From: UBA2979 sp963694535
Lineage (GTDB): Bacteria > Chloroflexota > Dehalococcoidia > UBA2979
DNA: 19,173 nt
Reading direction: 5' to 3'
Assembly: GCA_963694535.1 (NCBI GenBank)
Contig: CAVODE010000030.1
Location: 1-19,173 of the forward strand
Numbering within the stretch: the stretch's first letter is position 1; every line of letters begins with the position of its first letter. The position numbers and the translations under genes are program-made. Of this stretch, positions 1-7,757 are shown piece by piece. The notes beneath the pieces were generated by a model. That model had not been told where the DNA came from and did no database searches. It saw only the letters and a program-made list of their open reading frames with translations.

Positions 1-635
1 AAATTAGAAGTACTACTTCGTCGTTCGAATTTACTGAATCACAAACAAAGATGCCTTTCGGCATGGCTGACAGTTACTCTGTCATACCAATAGGCCAACT
101 CAAAAAAACATTTATTCTTTGCGAGGGACCTGGAGGTTTGTTATTGATTGATCAACATGCCGCCGATGAGCGTGTGCAGTATGAAAAAGTACAGTCAGAA
201 CTATCAAACTCATCTGCTCAATCGCAACCATTGCTTAGCTCGGCCGTGATTTTAACTTCGATTTCGGTTTCTGAGCAGGCCGATCAAGAAAAGGAACTAC
301 TACAATCAGCCGGATGGGATTTCGATATTCTAGGGCCAACGAATATTCTATTAAGATCAATCCCAGCCTACCTCGGTGGAAAAGATCCAATCCAGAGCTT
401 TATGGCATGCCTAGATGATTTAAGCCAAGAAGAGCGTCTAAGCAAACCGAATGCTCTTGCAGCGACTATTGCCTGCCATTCGGCAATTCGGGCGGGAGAT
501 ATTTTGGATAGATACACCATGCAGGCGCTTATCAAAAACCTAACTCAATCAGCACAACCATTCACTTGTGCACACGGTCGTCCCACCATGATCGAATTTG
601 ACCAAGGTACAATTGAGAAGGAGTTCATGAGATAA
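1..635 (+). CDS. mutL: DNA mismatch repair protein MutL, C-terminal part (5' end outside window)
   Basis: The reading frame is open from position 3, so this is the 3' end of a longer gene and the ATG at 51 is internal. The visible part is the MutL C-terminal dimerisation/endonuclease domain. Seen directly: DQHA-x2-E-x4-E at 150-185, the metal-binding motif of nicking-competent MutL; ACHSAIRAGD at about 471-500; and CAHGRPT at 567-587. Together these match the conserved zinc/manganese site of endonuclease-type MutL (family knowledge). MutL couples MutS mismatch recognition to strand incision and excision. Having the endonuclease motif implies a MutH-independent, methyl-independent repair mode, as in most bacteria other than the E. 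coli group. The N-terminal GHKL ATPase lies upstream of the window, and no mutS is visible. The C-terminus looks complete. Identification is firm. Confidence 0.95.
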   Translation, partial: IRSTTSSFEFTESQTKMPFGMADSYSVIPIGQLKKTFILCEGPGGLLLIDQHAADERVQYEKVQSELSNSSAQSQPLLSSAVILTSISVSEQADQEKELLQSAGWDFDILGPTNILLRSIPAYLGGKDPIQSFMACLDDLSQEERLSKPNALAATIACHSAIRAGDILDRYTMQALIKNLTQSAQPFTCAHGRPTMIEFDQGTIEKEFMR

Positions 636-659
636 CTAACGATGAGACATTGGTGTCGC

Positions 660-688
660 TTGAGTAACCCATCTTTGCCCCTTAAAAT
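660..688 (+). promoter_or_regulatory. Candidate sigma70-type promoter for the nuoE/nuoF-like pair
   Basis: TTGAGT at 660-665 (4 of 6 to the -35 consensus) and TAAAAT at 683-688 (5 of 6 to the -10) are separated by exactly 17 bases, in the gap between mutL and the nuoE-like gene. A start near 695 would give a leader of about 26 bases, with GGAAG at 711-715 as ribosome binding site five bases before the ATG at 721. This would separate the redox pair from mutL transcription. It is inferred from consensus match only. Confidence 0.45.
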
Positions 689-720
689 TCCTATAGCAGC
701 GTTTATGATCGGAAGCATTC

Positions 721-1239
721 ATGCCTTTAGAAACTGAATCCACACTTAGGATTCGTTCCATTATTAAAGACTTCAAGCCAAACAATGGCGATCTTCTGGC
801 CGCACTACATGCGGTCCAACACGAGCTTGGTTATCTATCAAAAGAAGCACTAGAAGTTATTGCTGATCAATTCAAAATGTTTACAGCAGAAGTCTATGGA
901 ATGGCCTCCTTCTATGACGAGTATCGATTTGACCCACCAGCAAGAACTACAATTAGATGGTGTTCCGGACCAGCATGCCGTACCCGAAATTCCACGGGTA
1001 TTCGTGACGCGATGCTCGCCACACTAGATTTAGATGAAATGGGAGAGCAAACCGAAGATGGCCAGTGCGGTGTCGTTCTTGGTCAATGTAATGGCACATG
1101 TGAAATCGCGCCCATGGTATGGATTGAAGAACACAAAGCCTATGAAATTCCTGTTGGAAAGTTAACTGCTGCAAAATCAATAAAACTCGTGCGAGCTCTT
1201 CGTAGCGGTTCCAGAATCGAGGACGTACTCAATGGTTAG
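721..1239 (+). CDS. NuoE-like [2Fe-2S] subunit of an NADH dehydrogenase/diaphorase
   Basis: This 172-residue protein has the layout of the 24-kDa (NuoE/HoxE/HydC-type) subunit: a helical N-terminal part (about 1-65) and a thioredoxin-like ferredoxin domain (about 70-165). The four expected [2Fe-2S] ligands are present as C81-x4-C86 and C123-x3-C127. The motif MASFYDEYRF before the first cysteine pair matches the family's ASFY-x-x-F segment. The subunit relays electrons beside the FMN-bearing NuoF subunit in the cytoplasm. It overlaps the nuoF-like gene by 8 bases (ATGGTTAG), which suggests translational coupling and a stable complex. GGAAG five bases upstream supports the start. Because no nuoG, hydrogenase or formate dehydrogenase gene is adjacent, I do not assign it to respiratory complex I; its acceptor is unknown. 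Confidence 0.88.
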   Translation: MPLETESTLRIRSIIKDFKPNNGDLLAALHAVQHELGYLSKEALEVIADQFKMFTAEVYGMASFYDEYRFDPPARTTIRWCSGPACRTRNSTGIRDAMLATLDLDEMGEQTEDGQCGVVLGQCNGTCEIAPMVWIEEHKAYEIPVGKLTAAKSIKLVRALRSGSRIEDVLNG

Positions 1240-3190
1240 CGTTGATTCAGTTACATCAGGTACTCAGACAAACGAAAGAAGCTCAGCAACAAAAAATTAT
1301 AACGAGCTGAGTAAAGTGGCCGCTGAAGAATTTAAATATTGGCTGAATCCCTTACAACCTCGTATCGATATCGCCAATGACACCTCAAGTTTAGCCAACG
1401 GCTCGGACAAAATTGAACAGATATTGAAGGAAATTATTGCTGAGTCTGGTGCTGGGATTGATATAGGGCATGTGCATGGATACGGGATGCAGAGTGTTCA
1501 TCCCACGGTATCAATTACATGGCCAAACGGAACAAAAATTCTCTACGGCCCTATCACACCCAAACGATGCAGTGACGTGATTCAAGAGACTCAGGATGGC
1601 CCAAGCAGCCACTTGAAAGACTTAGTAATTGGACAAATAAATGGTGAGCCTGGTGAGATTCGCTCTATCCGAGATCATCCGTTCTTTTCGTGTGAGCCTA
1701 ACGAGCGTAGACTCCTTGCGAATCTTGGGATAACCGACCCTGATTCCCTAAACCATGCAATCGCAACAGGATCGTATAAAGCAACAGCTCGAATTATCGG
1801 CCGGCGTATGCCGGAGGGACGAGTTCGTGACTCGCTAATTGCAGCTGGACTCACGGGCCGTGGTGGAGCTTCATTTCCCACTGGGGTTAAGTGGAATTTT
1901 CTTGCCGGAGCCCAAGGGAATGATCACTATGTGGTATGCAATGCTGACGAAGGAGATCCTGGAGCGTGGGTGAATCGAGTTGTAATGGAAGGCGAACCAC
2001 ATGCGTTAATTGAGGGAATGCTTATAGCTGGTCTTGCAACCGGGTCAAAAACTGGATTTATCTATTTACGAGATGAGTATCCACTCGCAATAGCCCGTGT
2101 CGAGCGAGCCATTCAAAATGCGATCGATAATCAATTACTTGGTAAAAACATACTTGGGTCCGAGCTTGAATTTAATCTGCGGGTTATACGAGGTGCTGGA
2201 GCATATGTTTGTGGAGAAGAAACAGGGCTTTTATCATCGATACAAGACTCGCGAGGTATGCCAAGAATAAAACCTCCCTTTCCCGCACAAGTTGGTGTGT
2301 TCAATCTACCCTCAAATGTCAACAACGTCGAAACATATGCCACTGTGCCAATGATTCTTCGTCACACATCCGAGTGGTACAAGGAGCTCGGAACCGAGAG
2401 TATGACTGGCACCAGAGTATTTTCTTTCTCTGGGGATATCCAACAAGTTGGATTTATGGAACTTCCATTTGGAACTTCCTTGGATAAAATTTTAGACTCG
2501 TGCGGCGGAATTATCACGCCGACTGGTGAACAAGGCAAGCTCTATGCCATTCAATCAGGGGGACCTTTGGGCTCACTCCTACCAAGCCATTCAATCGACC
2601 AATTGATTCTTGAAAACGCGTCTTTTGGTCCATGGGATGCAATCATGGGTGCTGGAGGTATTGTTTTTATTGGAGAAGGTACTCACATACTTGTCCTCAA
2701 CGAGCTTTTTTCGGAGTTTGTCGAGGAAGAATCATGTGGTCGGTGTACCACCTGCCACGGCGGCAACCAGAGGCAAACTGAAATTGTTCGAAGAATTATA
2801 TCGGGAGGCGGGCGCCGAGATGATGCCCCCAATCTCAAACTAGTTGATGATTTACTTCAGCACTCAAACTGTGTACACGGTCAGTTTTCGCCAAAAACAA
2901 TGCGCAATACTCTTCAACACTTTCGAAATGACTACGAAGACGCCGTAGCGGGTTATGACCCGACACTGACTTTATCAGGAATGTATGAACTCGAAATCAT
3001 TGATCAGACAGATCCGCTGTTAGACGAAGCTGCTACTATTTGTCCGAAAGGTCAATTCGAAGGAGAAACCGGTAACTGGTCAATAAATATGAGTGGATGT
3101 GTCCGCTGTGGCGCTTGCATCGATATAGCTCCAAATGCGATTCAAAAGAAAGCGTTGGCACGGTCTCCTCGTGTCATACCGATAGGATAG
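1232..3190 (+). CDS. NuoF-like NADH dehydrogenase (FMN, Fe-S) subunit with altered terminal domains
   Basis: This 652-residue protein resembles the long NuoF type (HydB/HymB/HndC-like): thioredoxin-like domain, NuoF core, C-terminal ferredoxin. The core carries the FMN/NADH motifs: GRGG-x-x-FPTG-x-KW at 209-221, CNADEGDPGA at 236-245, GAGAYVCGEETG at 321-332 and NNVET at 364-368. The core [4Fe-4S] ligands are C502-x2-C505-x2-C508 plus C547. Two parts are unusual. Residues 60-130 align by eye with the N-terminal thioredoxin-like ferredoxin domain but lack its cysteines. The C-terminal ferredoxin keeps only C604-P and C623-x2-C626-x2-C629, with A633 where the last motif normally has Cys. W246 and N248 also replace the usual Phe/Tyr and Asp. 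The likely role is to oxidise NAD(P)H, or reduce NAD(P)+, through FMN and pass electrons to the NuoE-like partner. The physiological acceptor is unknown. Confidence 0.88.
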   Translation: MVSVDSVTSGTQTNERSSATKNYNELSKVAAEEFKYWLNPLQPRIDIANDTSSLANGSDKIEQILKEIIAESGAGIDIGHVHGYGMQSVHPTVSITWPNGTKILYGPITPKRCSDVIQETQDGPSSHLKDLVIGQINGEPGEIRSIRDHPFFSCEPNERRLLANLGITDPDSLNHAIATGSYKATARIIGRRMPEGRVRDSLIAAGLTGRGGASFPTGVKWNFLAGAQGNDHYVVCNADEGDPGAWVNRVVMEGEPHALIEGMLIAGLATGSKTGFIYLRDEYPLAIARVERAIQNAIDNQLLGKNILGSELEFNLRVIRGAGAYVCGEETGLLSSIQDSRGMPRIKPPFPAQVGVFNLPSNVNNVETYATVPMILRHTSEWYKELGTESMTGTRVFSFSGDIQQVGFMELPFGTSLDKILDSCGGIITPTGEQGKLYAIQSGGPLGSLLPSHSIDQLILENASFGPWDAIMGAGGIVFIGEGTHILVLNELFSEFVEEESCGRCTTCHGGNQRQTEIVRRIISGGGRRDDAPNLKLVDDLLQHSNCVHGQFSPKTMRNTLQHFRNDYEDAVAGYDPTLTLSGMYELEIIDQTDPLLDEAATICPKGQFEGETGNWSINMSGCVRCGACIDIAPNAIQKKALARSPRVIPIG

Positions 3191-3239
3191 TAAACAAGCA
3201 TACTGAATAAGATATTAGGCTAGAGTCTGATCAAGAATT

Positions 3240-3244
3240 AGGAG
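3240..3244 (+). promoter_or_regulatory. Ribosome binding site for the 61-residue membrane peptide
   Basis: AGGAG lies five bases upstream of the ATG at 3250. A near-consensus Shine-Dalgarno at good spacing is the main reason to accept the very short open frame downstream as a real gene. Confidence 0.55.
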
Positions 3245-3249
3245 ATTTT

Positions 3250-3435
3250 ATGTCACATTACATAACAAAACGCGCCCCATGGGTTTTACTAGCTATTCTT
3301 GCTATAGCCGCTTTCGCCGCTTGCCATTTTGGAATTGCGCCTTGTAGTTGGGGGAAGCCACTTGGCCTTACGTTCGCTCTAGCCTCGGCCGTAACTTCTT
3401 TCCTAGACACTCCTACATTTTCCAGGAACAGCTAA
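3250..3435 (+). CDS. Small hypothetical membrane peptide (61 aa)
   Basis: I do not recognise this protein. It starts with a basic N-terminus (MSHYITKR), then a strongly hydrophobic stretch at about 10-30 ending AAFAAC, then HFG-IAPC and a second, weaker hydrophobic segment at about 38-50. AFAAC loosely resembles a lipobox with Cys25, but Phe at -3 is atypical, so a small membrane protein or an uncleaved signal anchor is equally likely. Cys25 and Cys32 could pair outside the membrane. Support for translation comes from the AGGAG at 3240-3244. It lies 59 bases downstream of the nuoF-like gene, so it might be co-transcribed. Its stop codon overlaps that of the opposite-strand oxidoreductase gene by two bases within CTAA. 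A chance open frame is possible but less likely given the ribosome site and hydrophobic profile. Confidence 0.5.
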   Translation: MSHYITKRAPWVLLAILAIAAFAACHFGIAPCSWGKPLGLTFALASAVTSFLDTPTFSRNS

Positions 3436-4790
3436 TTCTCTAACTCTGCCAGATCTGCAAGAATCAGATCCGCTGCCCGAAACCCCATACGAATAGAATA
3501 ATTTTGTCCACGGTCTTCAGGATAGATTTGAGTATTATTAGCGAGGTATAAGCCCTCAACAGGTGTTCGATGAGGTGGAATTCGTTCGTGAAACAAATAG
3601 TCCACTACAGGTTGCCCTGCTCGATCCGTAAAAAACCACTTAGAACGTACCCAATTTTCATTAAATTCAGGGTTAATTCTTTGTATATACGGCTTATATA
3701 TATCAAGAACTTCATCGACTGATAATTGCATTAACGCATCATCAGGATCAGCATAGTTCGAAAAATACACAATATGATTTCCGTCGTATTGGTCAGATGA
3801 AATAAAATTTGTGTGCTCTACAGTCACGACAAACGGCATATCCTCATCAGTCATAGTTAACCAGTAAATATCAGATAGTGGCCTATCTAACACCAATAAC
3901 AGCACCGAAGCCCATTGGTATTGGACCGTTCGTAACAACTCGCCATAGGGTGAGTCAAGTACAGCTGGTGGCGAAATTTTTTCGAATATATGTGTGGGTG
4001 TGGTGACCAACATCGCATCGCACTCAACATTAGTGGTTACTCCATGCCGAGAGTACCTGAGGCCGGTCAATTGGTCATCAATAGTGAGTATTTCTTCGAC
4101 TATAGATTCCGTCAAGATAGTGCCAGATGCTTTTCGAATCGCTTCAGAAAGTGATTCGATATACTTACGAAACGATCCTTTCAGATAGCCTAGCTTTTCT
4201 TTAGCCAAGATACCATCTCGTGAGGCAAATCGAAGGTAAATTTTGCCCCAAAACCAAGCCATTGAAATATCTTCAAAATGTGCTCCGAATTTTGAGCGAA
4301 GCACCGGGCGCCATACTGCTCGATAACCGGATTCCCCAATCCATTTCTTAATCCAAGTCGACGCGCGTTTACCTTCATATTTTTGCCAATTCGAGTCATA
4401 GCGTAGCCAAAGAGCCGCCAAACCCAATCGTAGTCTAGACAATATTGACACTTTATCAAAACGAAGCAGATCAAGGGCTCCTACGAATGGGTAGATCTTC
4501 GTCTGGCTATGCATTGCGCCCACAGATGGCAACCAAGCTAAATCATCACCATGGCCTAATTTTTTTATTAGTTCAATCACTACAGTATCGGAACGAAATA
4601 AATGATGATAAAAAATCTCTATCTGATTACCCCCCACGTCGATAGTTCTTACCTGACCTCCAAGAGTTTCTCCACTTTCGTAGATCGTTACATCAACACC
4701 ATTGTTCACGAGATGGTATGCAGCAGCCAGTCCTGTGACTCCGCCACCTACAACAGCTACTTTGTTATTTTTTAAGTTTGTACTGGTCAT
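3432..4790 (-). CDS. FAD-dependent oxidoreductase (amine oxidase/protoporphyrinogen oxidase-like fold)
   Basis: This 452-residue protein begins with a Rossmann FAD-binding motif (VVGGGVTG at 13-20, Glu38 as the likely ribose ligand) followed by GG-x-x-R at 44-48, the pattern of the amine oxidase/protoporphyrinogen oxidase/UDP-galactopyranose mutase superfamily. Near the C-terminus GLYLANNTQIYPEDRGQNYS replaces the usual GLYLAGD segment. I associate this QIYPEDRG-x-NY form with oxidoreductases found near glycosyltransferase genes, but that is memory, not a search. No signal peptide or membrane helix is evident. The start ATG overlaps the stop of the preceding UPF0104-type gene by 4 bases (ATGA), so it is the last gene of the rnc-smc-ftsY operon. 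The substrate is unknown: a polyprenyl lipid, a lipid-linked sugar or a sugar nucleotide all fit the context. Fold assignment is firm, function is not. Confidence 0.8.
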   Translation of the reverse strand: MTSTNLKNNKVAVVGGGVTGLAAAYHLVNNGVDVTIYESGETLGGQVRTIDVGGNQIEIFYHHLFRSDTVVIELIKKLGHGDDLAWLPSVGAMHSQTKIYPFVGALDLLRFDKVSILSRLRLGLAALWLRYDSNWQKYEGKRASTWIKKWIGESGYRAVWRPVLRSKFGAHFEDISMAWFWGKIYLRFASRDGILAKEKLGYLKGSFRKYIESLSEAIRKASGTILTESIVEEILTIDDQLTGLRYSRHGVTTNVECDAMLVTTPTHIFEKISPPAVLDSPYGELLRTVQYQWASVLLLVLDRPLSDIYWLTMTDEDMPFVVTVEHTNFISSDQYDGNHIVYFSNYADPDDALMQLSVDEVLDIYKPYIQRINPEFNENWVRSKWFFTDRAGQPVVDYLFHERIPPHRTPVEGLYLANNTQIYPEDRGQNYSIRMGFRAADLILADLAELEN

Positions 4791-5776
4791 TTTGTATGCA
4801 TGGCCTCTCTTTCATAACTCGTGATTTTAAGAATGCTCAGTCCCCGAACCCAAGCTAAAAACAGTCCGACCAGACTCACTGGTGCTAAAAGTAAGAAATG
4901 GAGTAATACTGCGTATACGGCTGCATCAATAACAGAAATGTCACTGACGAAAGTTAATGATTCTTTCGCGAAAAATTCAAAAGGGCCGATTCCGCCTGCG
5001 GTCGATGGCACTGCGATCGCTAAGTTAGAAGCCGATGTTACGACTGTGAAGTGAGTGATACTCAGAAATATCCCCAAAGATGCCGCTACGCAAAAATAAG
5101 AGATTGATTCAAATATCCAGATCAATGCAGAAAGTGACACCACTTTAAACCAAATTTTCTTGGATTCAATCATTCCAACACCAGATTGCACTCGAGAAAT
5201 GATACCTGAAGTCACTCCATTAATTCTATTAGGTAGAAAGATCAACAGCTTCAATAATCGACGTGAAATACTTCCGTTGACGAGTACAAAGAGAAGATTA
5301 ACACCAAGTACGACTATCCCCGTTGCCCCAATAATGAAAAGTTTAGCTTCTTCCTCATCTAATAAAATTAGTGCGACGGCAGCGAGCGTGAAAAGTACTA
5401 ACGTGTCCAAAATCTTCTCTAATAAAATAGTTCCGAGGACCGTCAATGTCGGCATTCCAGTCTCGCGGCTGAGAATACCAGAACGCACTATTTCCCCGGT
5501 CCGCATCGGTAAAATATTATTTGCCGCCATGCCTATGACAACAAGCGAAATAGAAGCACGAGTGGTGATATAAGTCGAACTAGGCAAAATTATTCGCCAT
5601 CTTATTCCCCGAAGTACAACGCCAGTAATATAGAGCAGCACCGCTAAAAACAACCAACCAAACGAAAAGTGTATCCCTCGATCAAGCACATCCCCTAGAT
5701 TGATTTGTCGGAACGAAAAATATATAAAAATTCCGCTCAATATCAGGCCAGCTAGCATTTTCAACGGTCTACTCAT
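4787..5776 (-). CDS. UPF0104/AglD-like polytopic membrane protein (LPG synthase transmembrane domain family)
   Basis: This 329-residue integral membrane protein has about eight hydrophobic segments. Family marks of the lysylphosphatidylglycerol synthase transmembrane region/UPF0104 group (PF03706, which includes archaeal AglD) are visible: RG-IRWRIIL at 56-64, AANNILPMRTGEIVR at 84-98, and P-x-x-GGIGPFE at 257-267. It lacks the cytosolic aminoacyl transferase domain of full MprF. Proteins of this type are linked to lipid flipping or to late steps in lipid-linked glycan assembly, but individual functions are poorly established. GAGGA five bases before the ATG supports the start. It is followed by the FAD oxidoreductase with a 4-base overlap and preceded, after 15 bases, by the Agl23-like gene, which suggests a shared envelope pathway. 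Confidence 0.85.
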   Translation of the reverse strand: MSRPLKMLAGLILSGIFIYFSFRQINLGDVLDRGIHFSFGWLFLAVLLYITGVVLRGIRWRIILPSSTYITTRASISLVVIGMAANNILPMRTGEIVRSGILSRETGMPTLTVLGTILLEKILDTLVLFTLAAVALILLDEEEAKLFIIGATGIVVLGVNLLFVLVNGSISRRLLKLLIFLPNRINGVTSGIISRVQSGVGMIESKKIWFKVVSLSALIWIFESISYFCVAASLGIFLSITHFTVVTSASNLAIAVPSTAGGIGPFEFFAKESLTFVSDISVIDAAVYAVLLHFLLLAPVSLVGLFLAWVRGLSILKITSYEREAMHTK

Positions 5777-5791
5777 GGCTATCCTCAGTAG

Positions 5792-7738
5792 TTATTTCGG
5801 AAAGCCAATGAATGCCTTCACTCCGTGTGGTGTTTCCCCTCGAAATCTCAAAAATGAACCCAGTCTCCTCACTCGATCGGGCCAGTTATTTGTCCCGAAA
5901 ATCTGTTGCCATGTCACTTGTCGGTAATCACTCTCGTTGAACCACCATCGGTGCATATATGGCTCCACCAAACCATGATCTTTCATAAGATCATATCGCT
6001 GATAGTTGCTTAAATCCGTAAGTATTGCAATTTTTTTCGGATCCATCTCATAATCACCAGATTGCAATTCTGTGCCAGGCGTGTAATCTACGTTTCGGCC
6101 TCTCAAGTACCAAGCCCATGGCCATGACAAGGCCAAGTCTGTATCCAGGACCACTCCTGTACTCGAACCGCTCTCGAGGCTTTGAGTGATTCTTGAAGCT
6201 AGTCTTGGGACATCGGGTGATGTCTGAGTATAGATCATCGGTTCAAGTGGTGTATCCGAATGGCGAATATTAAGTCCCACGTTTGTCCAAGCAGTTAAAC
6301 ACACGGCAAATATCACAGGCACACCAGCCATAACTGCTGCAATTTTCCTGGCGCGCGTTAGTCTAAAGTCTATTCGTACAAATCGAGCGACATAATACGA
6401 TGCTAAAAGGGTGAGTGGAAGTGCAATATGAGTGGAGAGCCATGGCATTTTCTCGCCCGCAAAAGTAAGTCCGACAAACATCCCAAAGGTCCAAACTAAT
6501 AATAATCCAAGAAATCCATTGATCTTTCTAGTTAATGCAACATATATTGTTCCAAATAAAGCCGGTATAAGTGTTAAGAATTCATAGAGTGGTATGAGCA
6601 TCAAGTAATAAAACCAAGGTTGAGTGCCACGCTTGACTTCCTGCTGGTCAATCCAGTAGGACAAAGAATCCCAAAAAAGACTCCGTGCTCCCTCGAGATT
6701 CAAGCCAAAAGTTGTGTAAAGGAGCAAGAGCAATGCATAGAATATCATCGCGCAGCAGATCCAGACCCACGCGTTCCAAGCAAGGCCCACCACCAGTGCC
6801 GCAATAAAAAGTACACCCACGACAGGCCAAATAAGAGTTTCAGAAAGTTCTGGTTGCACTATTCGTACGGCTGCACCCAGTAGGGGTAATACTAATGTTC
6901 CGAGAAGTATTAAAATATCGGCCTCAGGTCGTGAACGTAATCCAAGCTTATAACGTGTACGACCCAGAAGCGGCCAAATGCTGGCTAATATCCAACTTGC
7001 TGGGATTAACCAAATTCCGTCCTTAATTCGATCAGCTAAAGTTGGCCGATTGTTATGGCGTTGCATCGTCCATTCATGAGCCAACGCAAAATTAAGGTAA
7101 AGCAAGAGCAACGCCACGATCATGTATGACAATTCTTTAGTTAAAAAGAGTCCGCTCAAAGCCACTACGAACATCACGTGCCAAACCGAAAGTTTGGTTA
7201 GTGTATCTCTCTGTTTAAACCAAGGTTGGGTTCTCGGTCTGATCAATTTCCAAATCGATATAACCAAGAGAAATGTGAACAAAGTGACTAAAATATCGTT
7301 GCGAGAAAATCTTGAATAATAAAGTAGTGAGGGAGATATAGACAAAAGTACCGCACACACGCACACACCTACGGCACCTAATTTCTCCCTAAAAAACAAA
7401 GGACAAAACACTAAACAAGAGCCAACCAATGCGAACGGTAATCTTGCCGTAAATTCAGAATCGCCCAATAAATAAAAGGCTACCCCTATCAAATTAAACA
7501 GTAACGGCCCGTGCATCATTGGATCATGTTGGTAGCCAAGTCCGATCAAATATCGCCAAGCAAATTCCGCATGCAATGATTCGTCGTGATGCATTGCACG
7601 ATCACCAAGATTTACAATTCTGAGGAGCAAAGCAAGTATGGCAATACCCAAAACCGCTAGAAATAAAGGGTTCCGAACAAGAAATTTAGCTAGGTGACTG
7701 ATCTCACTTCGTATTTGATATGGCATCAGTCTATACAT
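5792..7738 (-). CDS. Agl23-type membrane protein (TIGR03663 family, GT-C/PMT-like)
   Basis: This 648-residue protein has many transmembrane helices up to about residue 490, followed by a soluble C-terminal domain of about 150 residues. After the first helix (about 24-42) comes GDRAMHHDESLHAEFAWRY. The Asp52-Glu53 pair in the first loop is the acidic site typical of GT-C glycosyltransferases such as PMT and GT39. The following HDPMMHGPLLF segment matches the TIGR03663 family, named in databases as flippase activity-associated protein Agl23. The likely role is transfer or handling of polyprenyl-phosphate sugars at the outer face of the membrane; acceptor and sugar are unknown. It lies 19 bases after the DUF2298 gene, the usual partner family in Chloroflexota and Archaea. 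No strong ribosome site is seen at the ATG at 7738 or the alternative at 7726, so the exact start is uncertain. Confidence 0.85.
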   Translation of the reverse strand: MYRLMPYQIRSEISHLAKFLVRNPLFLAVLGIAILALLLRIVNLGDRAMHHDESLHAEFAWRYLIGLGYQHDPMMHGPLLFNLIGVAFYLLGDSEFTARLPFALVGSCLVFCPLFFREKLGAVGVCVCAVLLSISPSLLYYSRFSRNDILVTLFTFLLVISIWKLIRPRTQPWFKQRDTLTKLSVWHVMFVVALSGLFLTKELSYMIVALLLLYLNFALAHEWTMQRHNNRPTLADRIKDGIWLIPASWILASIWPLLGRTRYKLGLRSRPEADILILLGTLVLPLLGAAVRIVQPELSETLIWPVVGVLFIAALVVGLAWNAWVWICCAMIFYALLLLLYTTFGLNLEGARSLFWDSLSYWIDQQEVKRGTQPWFYYLMLIPLYEFLTLIPALFGTIYVALTRKINGFLGLLLVWTFGMFVGLTFAGEKMPWLSTHIALPLTLLASYYVARFVRIDFRLTRARKIAAVMAGVPVIFAVCLTAWTNVGLNIRHSDTPLEPMIYTQTSPDVPRLASRITQSLESGSSTGVVLDTDLALSWPWAWYLRGRNVDYTPGTELQSGDYEMDPKKIAILTDLSNYQRYDLMKDHGLVEPYMHRWWFNESDYRQVTWQQIFGTNNWPDRVRRLGSFLRFRGETPHGVKAFIGFPK

Positions 7739-7757
7739 TAGTAGATTCTATCTGACC

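Noticed and set aside
51..635. Complete short protein starting at the ATG at 51
   Set aside because: The frame is open upstream to position 3 and the protein is only the C-terminal domain of MutL; the ATG is an internal Met.
642..737. 31-codon open frame starting with ATG at 642
   Set aside because: It has no ribosome site, runs through the candidate promoter and into the nuoE-like start in another frame, and encodes nothing recognisable.
3452..3470. Perfect 6-bp inverted repeat GATCTG/CAGATC with a 7-base loop, as terminator between convergent genes
   Set aside because: It lies inside the oxidoreductase coding sequence, the stem is short, and no T-run follows on either strand.
5160..5573. 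137-codon plus-strand open frame antisense to the UPF0104-like gene
   Set aside because: Composition is that of a shadow frame, there is no domain or ribosome site, and the opposite strand has clear family motifs.
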